A DNA stretch of 64,000 nucleotides. Origin: Andalucia godoyi (Eukaryota; Discoba; Jakobea; Jakobida; Andaluciidae). The translations under genes and the position numbers were made by a program. Shown here piece by piece: positions 30,585-39,554 of this stretch; position 1 is the first letter of the stretch, and every line of letters starts with the position of its first letter. The notes below the pieces were generated by a model. That model was not told the origin of the DNA. It made no database searches and saw nothing but the letters and a program-made list of their open reading frames with translations. The stretch is from the NCBI GenBank assembly GCA_009859145.1, contig VRVR01000003.1, forward strand, positions 372,001 to 436,000, in the 5' to 3' direction.

Positions 30585-31510
30585 ATGACGCATTCGCCTA
30601 CGCCTACGCCGCTCGATACAGGGCCTCCTACGTCCCGCAGACCTCCTAAGAGACCACGTGTCACTACGCCTGCTGCTAGGGCCGTCAGAATCAAAATGCA
30701 CCCTTCTCAGGAACAACGTGTCACGCTCAGAAAGTGGCTCACCGATTGATCGAGATTGGGAACGGAGCGCGGAACATTTATCTGAAGAACGCCGTGAGGC
30801 GTGTTGGGGCCGATCCCCTTCCGAGCAACGGGATGCAAGACTGAATATGCATGTCTGTTCGTAGATATGCATGTTCAGTGTGTAATGTAGGCGTTTAGTT
30901 TGGTTTGTTGTGTTTTGTTTGGTTTGGTTTGGAATGGAAACTTTGCGATGCTGCGTTGCGCTTGCATTGAACACGAAACATGTCGAATTATTGCAGACAA
31001 TCCATATTCAGTCTTGCATCGGAAGCGAATGTGAACTCAATTCAAAGAATAAATAAGTTTAAAATTTTGAAAAACGCTACAACGCGATGTGGACGAAGCA
31101 TGATCGGAGGCGCTATGCGATGGGAAGGATGGACACATGCATCCACAAGGCCCGCTGCTTGGACAGATGGGTGCTGTCTCTGCGACAGCCCGGAGAGTCG
31201 GAGCCGGTCATCGCGTACGGCGCAGCCAAGTTCCAGCTCAACTGGACGAGGAACGTTGGCAGTCCCGACATCGAAGACATTCAAAACATGCGCGCGGCAC
31301 TTTTGACGGTTTCCGTGGACGAATTCCGCACAACAAAGTGCTTGCTATGACTGCGGACAAGAAGGTGACCGGGAGGGGCGGTTTGAGATACTGCGAATCC
31401 GCCTATCGCACGGCTCGGCACTGGAAGTCCCGAGACAAGAATGCGGCTCTCAATATTCGACAGTGTCTCATTGGGCCTCGACCTGCACACCTACGCCGCC
31501 GCAACGACGG
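30585..31510 (+). pseudogene. Decayed Fanzor/TnpB-like RNA-guided nuclease gene
   Basis: Fragments of a TnpB/Fanzor protein lie in the correct order but in different frames. From an ATG at 30585 a 54-codon frame carries a basic RRPPKRPRV stretch, then AVRIKMHPSQEQRVTLRKWL, the typical N-terminal strand and helix of this superfamily, before a TGA. A second frame (30748-30843) continues with ARNIYLKNAVRRVG. After a gap, 31087-31350 gives PVIAYGAAKFQLNW and ALLTVSVDEFRTTKC, the block leading into the zinc ribbon. A CYDCG pair is at 31343-31357 in another frame. From 31353 GGLRYC then RHWKSRDKNAALNIRQCL matches the RuvC-III and ribbon end (RDxNAAxNI). The central RuvC-I part (DPG motif) is not seen. 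At least three frame changes plus a deletion mean it cannot be functional as read. Confidence 0.75.
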
Positions 31511-31818
31511 CAACCGGTAACAGCAATCTGCAGAAGGAAAAAGGCCAGCCTTCATTCAACAGCAATATCGACGGCTGTAAAAAATCCCTACCATACTACG
31601 GTATCTGAACCCCACAGCTGTCCTACCAGACGTTTTTGGAGTTGGAGCATAAAAGTAGCGTATAACAACAACCTGCGGTGGTTGGCTTGTGCGTGTGGAG
31701 TACGTTGGATATCAAAAGGGGCTCACTTGATTGCAGATCGTCGGAAAAAGGCATTGCCAACGGTGTTTGTCTTTGATCTGAGAAGTGTGTTTATCGTGAG
31801 CGTGTGTTCGACGAAGGA
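31511..31818. other. Spacer downstream of the Fanzor-like relic
   Basis: Contains no frame I can support. It may include the 3' flank of the decayed element and the promoter of the small membrane protein that follows. Confidence 0.35.
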
Positions 31819-32046
31819 ATGGTTCAATCTCGGGATATTCATCGCAAGAAACGGCGGTCGACCGACGATAAACAGGTACGATTTGCTGTCCCGGAGTCCG
31901 AGTCTCGACTGTTCTCCAACGACTATGAGACCGATGATATTGTCTGTTGTGTCTCGCGCCTTGTTCTCGGCTTGGTCGTCGCATGCCTGATCTATTATGC
32001 CGTTTCCCAAGCACTGTCGATCAACCTCGTCGAAATCCGCAGATAG
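31819..32046 (+). CDS. Small single-helix membrane protein, hypothetical
   Basis: 75 aa from the ATG at 31819. The first ~42 residues are polar and charged (HRKKRRSTDDKQVRFAVPES). One hydrophobic helix follows (VSRLVLGLVVACLIYYAVS) and then a short tail (INLVEIRR). This is the layout of a tail-anchored or small single-pass protein. There is no family match I recognise. The frame has a GTG five codons upstream, but the ATG is preferred in a eukaryote. It could also be the last exon of a longer gene. It faces CSTF2, whose stop lies 111 bases away. Confidence 0.4.
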   Translation: MVQSRDIHRKKRRSTDDKQVRFAVPESESRLFSNDYETDDIVCCVSRLVLGLVVACLIYYAVSQALSINLVEIRR

Positions 32047-32157
32047 CACCGTCTCTGGCTCGCTGTTGCTTATATGTGTTTGTGTCAGGAGGGATGGTTT
32101 GGTCTTTGGGCAGAAGTGAAGAAGGCAGAAAAAGGAGAAACCTGGGATTCAATTTCT

Positions 32158-33430
32158 TTATCTGGCGATTGTGGACAAGATTGCGGCGAGCTTCTGGATG
32201 CCCTCTCCGTACATGAAAGGTCTGACGGTGTCTTGCAGTGCCAGGATAATCTGTGTTTGGTCCTGCGGAAGTTCGGTCAGCTGACCTCTGCTGAGCCCCA
32301 GTAACGCAGTCAGATGCTCGGGTCCCATTTTGAGTGCGTGGAGCATGCGCAACACTGTATTTGCAAGATTCACATCCAACACAGGTTCCCCAGACGATCC
32401 GTTCATCGGGCCACCGGCAGACGACGACAATCCTGACGAAGGCATCATAGCAGGGATAGAAGAAGAAGACATGGCAGGTGCAGACAGTGAGCTTGTCATG
32501 GGTGTTGCTGACAGTGCAGGACCAGCACCAGGTGCAGGTGCCGGCGCAGGTGCAGGTGCAGGAGCAGGTTGTGTGGGTGCAATCATTCCAATGTCGACTT
32601 GAAGCTTCAGAAGTGCGAGGGCGAGAGAAGGGTTCTGGGCAAGCAACGACTTTGCTTCCTCGGGAGACTTTTCCGCGATCGTTCGCATTTGCGCAATCAC
32701 TTCGTACTTTTGCTCATAGGTAAGCGATGCAACGATCGAGTCAATCCCCGAATCAAACGACGGCGCAGACTGTGGAACATGAATCGCTCCAGATGACGCG
32801 GACAAATTTGCCGAAGGATTGCTCGATCCGTAGTAAGATGATGAGGAGGAGGAGGAAGAAGATGATGATGATGGTTGTTGAGATGCCGGCCCGCTCCCTT
32901 CAGATCCTGAAAACTGAATTCGAAGAAGGCGATCGTGAAGCTTGTATCCATTCACTGTTTTTTTTGTTTAGACCAAGGGGAAGAAAATGAGCATAGAATA
33001 GTCGAAATGAAAAAAGGAGTGAGGAATAGCCGAAACAAAGAAAGATGCATACGCTTGGCAATGCACGCTCGCGCACCTGATTCATCAGCATATTCAACGA
33101 AGCCGTATCCACGAGGTTTGTTATCTGCGTCTCTCATCATTTTGAACGAAACAAGTGGTCCACAAGAGGAGAGCACGTCCCTGAGTTCCTCGTCCGTAGT
33201 GCGGTACGCCACATTTCCCACTAGTAGAAGAAGTACATTTAAAGTAAACAGAAAGCCAGGGTTTGTTTGTTTGTTTGGTTAGTGAGTTACATCGTCCGTT
33301 CGTTCCATTGTTCGTTGCGCTTCGCTAAACAATTTGCAAGACACAAAGGCGAGAGATGGGGAAAACACATGGAAGAAACGCACGTTGGAAGAGAAGACAT
33401 ACCGAATAAGCTCTTGATCGAAGGTGCCAT
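32158..33430 (-). CDS. CSTF2: CSTF2 (CstF-64), 3'-end cleavage stimulation factor
   Basis: CSTF2 binds the GU-rich element downstream of poly(A) sites in the CstF complex. Three exons: 33430-33403, 33220-33053 and 32954-32158, giving 330 aa. Both introns (182 and 98 bases) are in phase 1, with GTATGT and GTATGC donors. Splicing rebuilds the RRM: RNP2 becomes SLFVGNVAYRT, RNP1 is PRGYGFVEY, and the second junction gives ACIAKLNGYKLHDRLLRIQF. The hinge is clear (DSIVASLTYEQKYEVIAQM; EEAKSLLAQNPSLALALL). The C-terminal three-helix domain reads GLSRGQLTELPQDQTQIILAL. It lacks the long MEARA repeats of vertebrates and has a Pro/Ala run instead. The protein ends VRPFMYGEGIQKLAAILSTI, a short extension after the usual terminus. 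Confidence 0.92.
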
Positions 33431-33577
33431 TTTCTTGGAGATTGCAGGTCTATGACAATGAAGGATTGCAAAAAGGAAGAAGAAAGTAAAAGCGGCAAGG
33501 GGAAAAAAAGAGAAAATGAACCATGATAAAACAATAACTCGAGCAGGGCTGCAGGAACAGCTGACCATTTTGTGTAT

Positions 33578-34192
33578 GAACGTCAAACAATGCATCATGC
33601 TGAAAAGGTTTTACTCACCACCTAACCCTACGGAGAACGCGGTGTTCTTACTGTAGTCAAGTCTGGTATTTCTTTCATTCTGCACTTTTTCTTCTGTCTT
33701 TCTGTTTTTTTCTGTTTGTTAGTTTTTTAAATAATCGAACCCTCAAGCAGACAAAGCATCTCATGGCTCCAGAGAGGGATCTTCCCAGCAAACGCAACCC
33801 GGCCATGCTCGAAGATGCCGAAACCCAAGAAACCTGTTGATCCCTCTCATCGCACCTGCTGAGCAGAGCGGATGATCATCTAATCACGAAAGATGTGATC
33901 GAATTGCGTTCGGAATGCGCCTTTCAAGTCAGAGAACAAGAAGAAGCAAGGGCAAATGCGTCGTCAGGCGCAATGTGCAACACCGCCGACCACGTTCTGT
34001 TTTCCTCCAACATTCATCTTTTGAATGCTGAATCGAGTGGGGGGAATATATGGTAGTTGCGATGACCCTTTGACTGCATGGAAGAGTTGGTGCTCGCCCC
34101 CTCAAATAAAAGCCAAACCTGTGGCTTGGTTCTGTCTTCAGTGACAGCTTAGACGATGATGACCGATAATGATTCATGTCTCTGACGAGCGG
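33578..34192. repeat. Dispersed repeat, copy 1
   Basis: About 615 bases are largely shared with 46490-47035. Identity is near-complete from about 33730 to 34179, and the last ~120 bases before that point are identical. Upstream, copy 1 carries roughly 50 extra bases, including CCTAACCCTA at 33622-33631, that are absent from copy 2. Both copies share one + frame beginning ATG GCT CCA GAG (33763), interrupted by TGA at 33838-33840 and then open again. Copy 1 ends at TAG 34054. An AATAAA follows at about 34104, with a small hairpin (AAGCCA/TGGCTT). It could be a non-autonomous mobile element, a duplicated pseudogene or an RNA gene. I recognise no known family. Confidence 0.7.
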
Positions 34193-34477
34193 GAAATGGC
34201 ACAATACAAAAAAAAAACCCTAGCTTTTGTTTTTTGCTTTGTGTTGTAGTATTTCCTGTCGCGCTCTTTCCCATTTTCGCTGTCTTATTGTTTCGCCTCT
34301 GTCTTTGTATTTTTATATCTTTCCATTGTCTTTTGGTTGCGTGTTGTTTTGGTTGTTCGATCTGAGTTTATTGGGTGTTGTAGTGTATGTATTTAGCATC
34401 GCTCTTTGTCTTTCTTTTCTTTTTGTCGTCTTTCTTTGACTCTGCATGTCCCTGCGTGCGTCGCCGTGGGGAGGGTT

Positions 34478-34612
34478 GAAGAAGGATGAGGTGGAAATGG
34501 TGTTTTTGGATAGGATGATGTCTAAATCTTTGAGATCCGAATTATACATGTGGCCTTTTACAAGCATATGCCTGACGATCCAAAAACACCATTTCCCCAC
34601 ACGTGCTTCAAT
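34478..34612. other. Long inverted repeat / potential hairpin RNA
   Basis: Two arms can pair: GGAAATGGTGTTTTTGGAT at 34493-34511 and its exact reverse complement at 34578-34596, 19 bp without mismatch. Imperfect pairing extends outward through TTGAAG on the left and CTTCAA on the right. The loop is about 66 bases. It could be the terminal repeats of a tiny element or a hairpin precursor; function unknown. Confidence 0.6.
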
Positions 34613-35265
34613 GTCTTTTTTCTCTCTTTCTTTTTTTTCCTTTCTTTTTCTTTTTTGTTGTGAGGAAATGTATTTTGAAATGCATCGAGTTGCTAATGTC
34701 GCCTTTTTATCACACCAAGTGAATGAGTCCATGATTTTGAAACTCGACTCGAGGTTGTCACTACTTGTCTGGCAGATACTCTTTGAGTTTTGATGGTTCA
34801 ATGTTGTTTGGAAACTCGCGATTCAATTTCCTGCTCAGAAATAAAGCAATTTTATTATATAGCTCCCCTGATCCTTGAGGCTCGGATCTAACTCATCATT
34901 CATATCAGCACGAGCAATTCTTTCCTCGGAACGGAACGGGAAAACCTAATCACAACAAAAGCAAAAGCAAAACAAAACAAAAAAGGAAAGAGTGCACTAA
35001 ATCGACTGTAGTTGCCCACGCATGTTTTTGTGTATTTTTAACACATAAAATAAGAGTATGATTCATATCCAAGCAGTGCAGGATGGACTCGCCAAACTGC
35101 CCTCATGCTGGTTTGAGGAGTTTCCGCTATTCACGGTTTTCTTTTCTTTTTCTTTTCTTTCTTCTTGCTCTTTCCTGCTGTTTTCGTCATCATCGTCTTT
35201 CTTTCTTTCGTCCATCATCGACTTTCCCCTTTCTATTTCCCGTAGCAATCAGCAATTGAAAACAT

Positions 35266-35269
<4 letters not shown>

Positions 35270-35296
<27 letters not shown>

Positions 35297-35297
35297 G
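35270..35297. repeat. (ACATAC)n tandem repeat
   Basis: Four to five copies of a hexamer, directly visible. Confidence 0.85.
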
Positions 35298-35571
35298 TAC
35301 AAAGAGTTCCAACATTTGGCCTTCAGTATTATGAGAATCTAAGACAATCGTTTTCAAAAAAATCTGTACATTTAGTTGTTGTTTTTCTTTTTTTTTTAAT
35401 TAATTATTCTATTTTAATTAATCCATAAGTGTTTTTCTTTCCACCCTTCTCCTTTTGTCCGTTTGTTTTTTATTTTTTGTTTTAAATTTTTCCCTTGCGG
35501 CTTCTTTTTTCCATTGAATTTTAATAATCCAAAAGAGGAATAGAAGGGAATAGACTCGAAAAAGAAGAGAA

Positions 35572-36486
35572 ATGGGCCAGTCTGTGCGGAATTGCGGGTC
35601 GACGTGGCAATGCTTCAAAGTGGGGACGAACCTTGCGCTGTGTCTAATAGCACTTCTTACTGCTCTTTCGCTTTTGATCTACACATTTGGTATGGCGTAT
35701 TTTCGAAGAGTTCCTGTGCGGAAATGGGGAATTGTGATGCTGTGCATGGGGTTTTTAGAAGTGTTTTTCCTTAGCCTTCACTATGCATTTCTGAAAAATG
35801 TCGCCTGGACGTTTGTAGGACACTATTTCGAATCGCTGCAGTTCACGTATCTCACCTATGTCTTTGCACGACATGCTTGCAACATGTTTAAAAAGAAGGA
35901 GTTGATCGGCCGAGTGTTGATTCCGTTCTTTTCGATCGTGACCGTCTTCCTCTCGATTCTCTTCCTGTACATCTTCATCGCTGCGCTGCTCAACGACATT
36001 GATCCGGACGACTGCAGAGATGTGCACTGGATTCTGAACTCGGCTGTCAGCTTTGGCCTGGCATTGCTCTTTATGCTCCTTGGTCTGTTCATTCTGAATC
36101 GCCTGGCGAGAGTACGGATGGCAGCTCCGTTGCGTGCGCGCAAGAAAAAGCAACTATGGTCACTTATGCTTATCTACTTTGGCTCTGCATTCACATCGTT
36201 TGCATATGACTGTGTGTCGTTTTCGCTGTCGAATGCGACCGAGTGCGACAACTTTTTTGGAGAAGATGCGGCAAACGCAATCTTTGTAGTGATTGTTCGG
36301 TTCGTCGGATTATTGTTGCCGGTGTTTGGAATCTGCATGTTTGAATTCATGTCCGTCCACAAGCCTCTCAAAAAGAGAACGTATAACCACGCATTCCAAG
36401 GACATCTTCCGAGCGGGACCTTCCCGAATGGCAGAGTGCCGCTGATGCAATCAAGTGGACCAGTGGACGATGGAACACAAATGTGA
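35572..36486 (+). CDS. Seven-helix membrane protein of unknown function
   Basis: 304 aa with about seven strongly hydrophobic helices: near residues 18-40, 50-70, 85-105, 120-140, 155-175, 200-220 and 240-262. An acidic, Cys-containing loop (NATECDNFFGEDAAN) lies between helices six and seven. The start MGQSVRNCG has Gly at position 2 and a nearby Cys, so N-myristoylation is possible. The tail is short and cytosolic-looking (PLKKRTYNHAFQG). The architecture recalls plant TOM1/THH1-like and other seven-helix proteins, but I see no signature that decides it. The first ATG was chosen; A-rich sequence precedes it. It converges on the sterol desaturase. Confidence 0.75.
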   Translation: MGQSVRNCGSTWQCFKVGTNLALCLIALLTALSLLIYTFGMAYFRRVPVRKWGIVMLCMGFLEVFFLSLHYAFLKNVAWTFVGHYFESLQFTYLTYVFARHACNMFKKKELIGRVLIPFFSIVTVFLSILFLYIFIAALLNDIDPDDCRDVHWILNSAVSFGLALLFMLLGLFILNRLARVRMAAPLRARKKKQLWSLMLIYFGSAFTSFAYDCVSFSLSNATECDNFFGEDAANAIFVVIVRFVGLLLPVFGICMFEFMSVHKPLKKRTYNHAFQGHLPSGTFPNGRVPLMQSSGPVDDGTQM

Positions 36487-36723
36487 ACCGGTCGTTAATT
36501 GTTTTCAAAGAAATTGCAGTATGCAACAACAACAACAAGAAACGATCGCTAAAACAAACATTTCAGTAAGGAAAGGGAAAGGGAACTCTGGGTTGTCAAA
36601 AACATGTATTATAATCACTGGAGGAAAAATGTTTGTGACAATGAAAGATAACGCATTAGAATACGATGAGTGTCAAATTGCATGCACTACATCTTGCACA
36701 GAGTAGTGGCACTGGCAGCTTCC
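36487..36723. other. Convergent intergenic space
   Basis: Spacer between two stops, with a (CAA)n run near 36525-36540. Nothing else is seen. Confidence 0.5.
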
Positions 36724-37596
36724 TCACTCTGCCTTCCGTGCTTTTGCATTCACAGAAGTGGACTGAATAATCGTATTCTTTTGGCTGGCAAGCTTCTTCA
36801 GATCGGCGTACATGACCTGTTCATGCTTGTACGTTCCGCAGAGCTTATCCCAAAACGTGAAGTACTGTCCATAGTTGTAATTGAACTGGACATGGTGAAC
36901 ATTGTGGTATCCCGCGCCATTGATTCCAAACCTTTCGCAAATTGTGATGCGATCGTGGATGGAAATCGTCCACATGTTGACTCCGAGCAGCAGCACAACA
37001 TGCTGGATGTGGTGCATCGGCAGGAAGTACACAAACAAGTAGTACGGGAGGCCCTGGAGAAAGCCGTCGACTGGATGGAATGCATGTGACGTCCACGGAG
37101 TAACATGCAGCGAGCCATGGTGCGGCTTGTGGATGAACCGGTAGATGGACGGATGGTGCAGTCCTCTGTGGATCCAATAAATTGCGCAATCTGCAAGTGC
37201 CAAGAAACCTACCGTGGTATACAGGATCGTCATCCATCCTTTCCCGTCCGCATAGACATCATAGTACATGTGAGAGTACCCCAAGTCGATGCCAAGGTAG
37301 AAAAAGGACACCATGATGGCCTCGAAAAACATGGAAATCACAGACAACTTGATGTCTTTCCAGTTCTGTCCTGCAGGTACTTCGTCGCCCTTGGGAAAAT
37401 TCGCCTTCTTGTTGCGCACAAACACATAGTAGAAGTCCAGACCGGAAAAGCAAAAGTAAAGTGCAATTGCAGACACGTAAATCACAATCATGTATCCAAC
37501 AAAAATGCGCCACAACGGATACGACGAAAAGTCAAACGGAATTCCGAGCACCTTTTCGTCGAACTGCTGCTGACAAAATCGCACAATCGTCTCCAT
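36724..37596 (-). CDS. SC5D: C5-sterol desaturase (lathosterol oxidase, ERG3/SC5D type)
   Basis: This ER membrane di-iron enzyme introduces the C5-C6 double bond of sterols using O2 and cytochrome b5. The three histidine boxes are present in order: HRGLHH (about residue 142), HKPHH (about 155) and HNVHH (about 231). Family-specific text surrounds them: SHAFHPVDGFLQGLPYY, VNMWTISIHD, and FNYNYGQYFTFWDKLCGTYK near the end. Several hydrophobic helices occur before the first box. Length 290 aa is normal. The wider fatty-acid-hydroxylase superfamily shares the boxes, but the HPVDGFLQ and NYGQYFTFWD segments point to C5 desaturase. Its presence implies sterol synthesis in this organism. Single exon. 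Confidence 0.92.
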   Translation of the reverse strand: METIVRFCQQQFDEKVLGIPFDFSSYPLWRIFVGYMIVIYVSAIALYFCFSGLDFYYVFVRNKKANFPKGDEVPAGQNWKDIKLSVISMFFEAIMVSFFYLGIDLGYSHMYYDVYADGKGWMTILYTTVGFLALADCAIYWIHRGLHHPSIYRFIHKPHHGSLHVTPWTSHAFHPVDGFLQGLPYYLFVYFLPMHHIQHVVLLLGVNMWTISIHDRITICERFGINGAGYHNVHHVQFNYNYGQYFTFWDKLCGTYKHEQVMYADLKKLASQKNTIIQSTSVNAKARKAE

Positions 37597-38348
37597 TTTT
37601 TTCTTTCCTCTTCTTCGGAGGCCTCTTTCTCTCTCCCGGTCTCTCCTTTAATTAAAAAAAGAAACCTTCGACTCGTAAACGGAAAGGAACAGCGAAAGGG
37701 GGGAGAAAAACGTGTATGAAAGAACAAACAGCCAAAACGAAAACGCTAAAATAAAATAAAACCAGCAAAGAAAGAGAGGAAAAATCAAAAAAAGAGCGAC
37801 GTTCAAAATTGGATTTTCAGATGTTCAGAGGAGAAAATAGACAGGGTAACCGTAGTTGAAAACCCCAAAACGCACGGGTTTTTCCCATCCGGTTAGAACT
37901 AAATATATAAAAAATACGAGATCTTCCACGATTTTCGAGTGTTTTATTCTGCTCTTAATTATTTGGATTGGTTGCGAGTTGGTCACTCATGGAGGCATGT
38001 GCAGCGGTGATGGATCAATATCTATTTGAAGAACATCGCGCATATGCACTGGTGTGCTCGACGACTGGTGTTCGTAGGATCGATTGTCAGGCAGCACTGC
38101 AATCGTATCAATTAGAACCAGTTAGAACCAATACGTGTGTGGGAAATGCAGGGAATTTTTTTTGGGGGGAAAGGGATTCGAAAAACGTGCAATCGCAAAC
38201 GTGCAATTTTCTCCAGCCTTTTTTTCAACATGAAGCTCGAATACGGCATGCGCTATGAGCACCGAGGAAGAAAGCAGGAATAAGTGCGTGTGGTGTCGTG
38301 TATGAGCGACTGAGACACAAACAAAAGACACAGAGACAGAAAGGGTGA
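37597..38348. promoter_or_regulatory. Divergent promoter region, SC5D / EI24
   Basis: 752 bases between divergent genes, A/T-rich with no supportable frame. A short upstream exon of EI24 cannot be excluded, because its N-terminus is shorter than in animals. Confidence 0.35.
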
Positions 38349-39359
38349 ATGTATCAGGTATTAGAGCTATTTGGATATGGAGTGTTTGATTCATTGAATC
38401 CGCTTGCGATAAGTCACATCTTTTATTGCTCGCCGACTCTTCGCCAGAGGTTTTTGCAGTGTTTTGTGCTGAATGGACTCATCTTTCTTGGTTCTTTGCT
38501 GCTTTCAGAGCGTCTTGTTTTTCCATTTTTTGACGCATTTCTGGCTTCCAGAACAGATCCTTCACACTCGCTGTTTCTCAAAACCGTGTTTTCCATCCTG
38601 TACAATATCGTGTGGACATATCCTATTTACACCGTCTCATTCGTGCTGAATACGGTGTGGTACTCGGATATGGCTGTTCATGCATTTCGGGTGAATCATT
38701 CTTCCAGTCTCAATCCCCCTCCTAATCCAAATCTCAAACCGAGTCAGCTGCATCAACGTGATCAGCGTCATCGCGAGAGTACTCGGCAGCAATCGGGGGG
38801 TGGTTTGTTTTCGTACAAGGCGTTTATTGTCAGGCTGTCAGAGGAAATTCTGCGGTACTTGTCGGCTTGTACGTTCTTCGTTCAGATTGCGCTGGCGATG
38901 TTTATTCCGGTAATAGGAGAATACGTATCGTTGCTGTTGCTATGCTCGTTCTATGCTTATTACTGCTTCGAATACAAGTGGGCGCAAATGGACTGGCCAC
39001 TTGGAAGAAGAACCATGTTTTTCGAATGCGGATTCGCGTACTTCACCGGCTTTGGAGTCCCCGCGACGGTCGCCACGTACTTTTTCCCATACTTTATCAA
39101 TGCTGCTCTCTTTTCTTTCTTGTTTCCTTTGCTGATTGTCGCTGCGGTGGCTGCTGACCGCGAAGCGTGGATTGCGGAGAAGAGCAGATCGGTTCCTCGG
39201 GTTCGGGCATTCCAGCTTCCTTCCCGACTCAATTCAATCATCATCAAGCTTCTTGGAATCCAGAAGAAGCTTCGAAAAACGTCTGCGTCGTCGTCGACGA
39301 CGACCGCACAAGTGACCTCGCGTCCACGAGAACATGCGATCCGCTTCGCGATCCAGTAA
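38349..39359 (+). CDS. EI24: EI24/EPG-4-like ER membrane protein
   Basis: EI24 is a multi-pass ER protein needed for degradation of autophagosomes in animals and linked to ER contact sites. The match rests on the order of conserved blocks: LFGYGVFDSL, the loop TYPIYTVSFVLNTVWYSDMA, LLLLCSFYAYYCFEYKW, and GFGVPATVATYFFPYFINAA followed by LFSFLFPLLIVAA. About six hydrophobic helices are visible. Length 336 aa equals the animal protein (about 340). A polar Asn/Pro/Gln-rich insertion sits at residues ~120-155. The first ATG was chosen. Confidence 0.87.
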   Translation: MYQVLELFGYGVFDSLNPLAISHIFYCSPTLRQRFLQCFVLNGLIFLGSLLLSERLVFPFFDAFLASRTDPSHSLFLKTVFSILYNIVWTYPIYTVSFVLNTVWYSDMAVHAFRVNHSSSLNPPPNPNLKPSQLHQRDQRHRESTRQQSGGGLFSYKAFIVRLSEEILRYLSACTFFVQIALAMFIPVIGEYVSLLLLCSFYAYYCFEYKWAQMDWPLGRRTMFFECGFAYFTGFGVPATVATYFFPYFINAALFSFLFPLLIVAAVAADREAWIAEKSRSVPRVRAFQLPSRLNSIIIKLLGIQKKLRKTSASSSTTTAQVTSRPREHAIRFAIQ

Positions 39360-39554
39360 AATTTGTACAGCACGCATCTATTTGTGAAACCTCATGCAGT
39401 CTCGGGAGTGCTTGCCTTTTTCTTCCCCCTTCCTTTCTTGATTCTTTTTGATTTACATTGAAAATACGAAATACAAAAATATGAATGTTATTTCTCGCTC
39501 GTTGAGGGTAGTTTTGGCGAGCGGGGAAAAAGCATCGCGTGGAGAGGATGCTTC
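39360..39554. other. Convergent intergenic space
   Basis: Short spacer between two stops; nothing recognised. Confidence 0.5.

Larger units (their letters stand above)
34193..35571. other. Gene-poor stretch of 1.4 kb
   Basis: T-rich and A-rich low-complexity sequence without a frame I can support. It holds a long imperfect inverted repeat (34478-34612) and an ACATAC tandem run at about 35270-35297. The right end is presumably the promoter of the seven-helix membrane protein. Confidence 0.4.

Noticed and set aside
33622-33631. CCTAACCCTA as an interstitial telomere repeat
   Set aside because: Only about one and a half units; expected often enough by chance, with no flanking tract.
33735-33760. 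B-box-like GGTTCGATT on the minus strand of the repeat as sign of a tRNA-derived SINE
   Set aside because: The last B-box position does not match and no A-box was found at the right distance.
33838-33840. In-frame TGA in the dispersed repeat as a selenocysteine codon
   Set aside because: I searched the downstream 300 bases for the paired ATGA...AA...TGA core of a SECIS hairpin and found no helix that fits. Other genes here end with TGA, and the element is duplicated like a repeat.
34227-34801. Hydrophobic frames on both strands at 34227-34801
   Set aside because: T-rich and Phe/Ser/Leu-rich composition with no conserved motif, and the region contains a hairpin instead.
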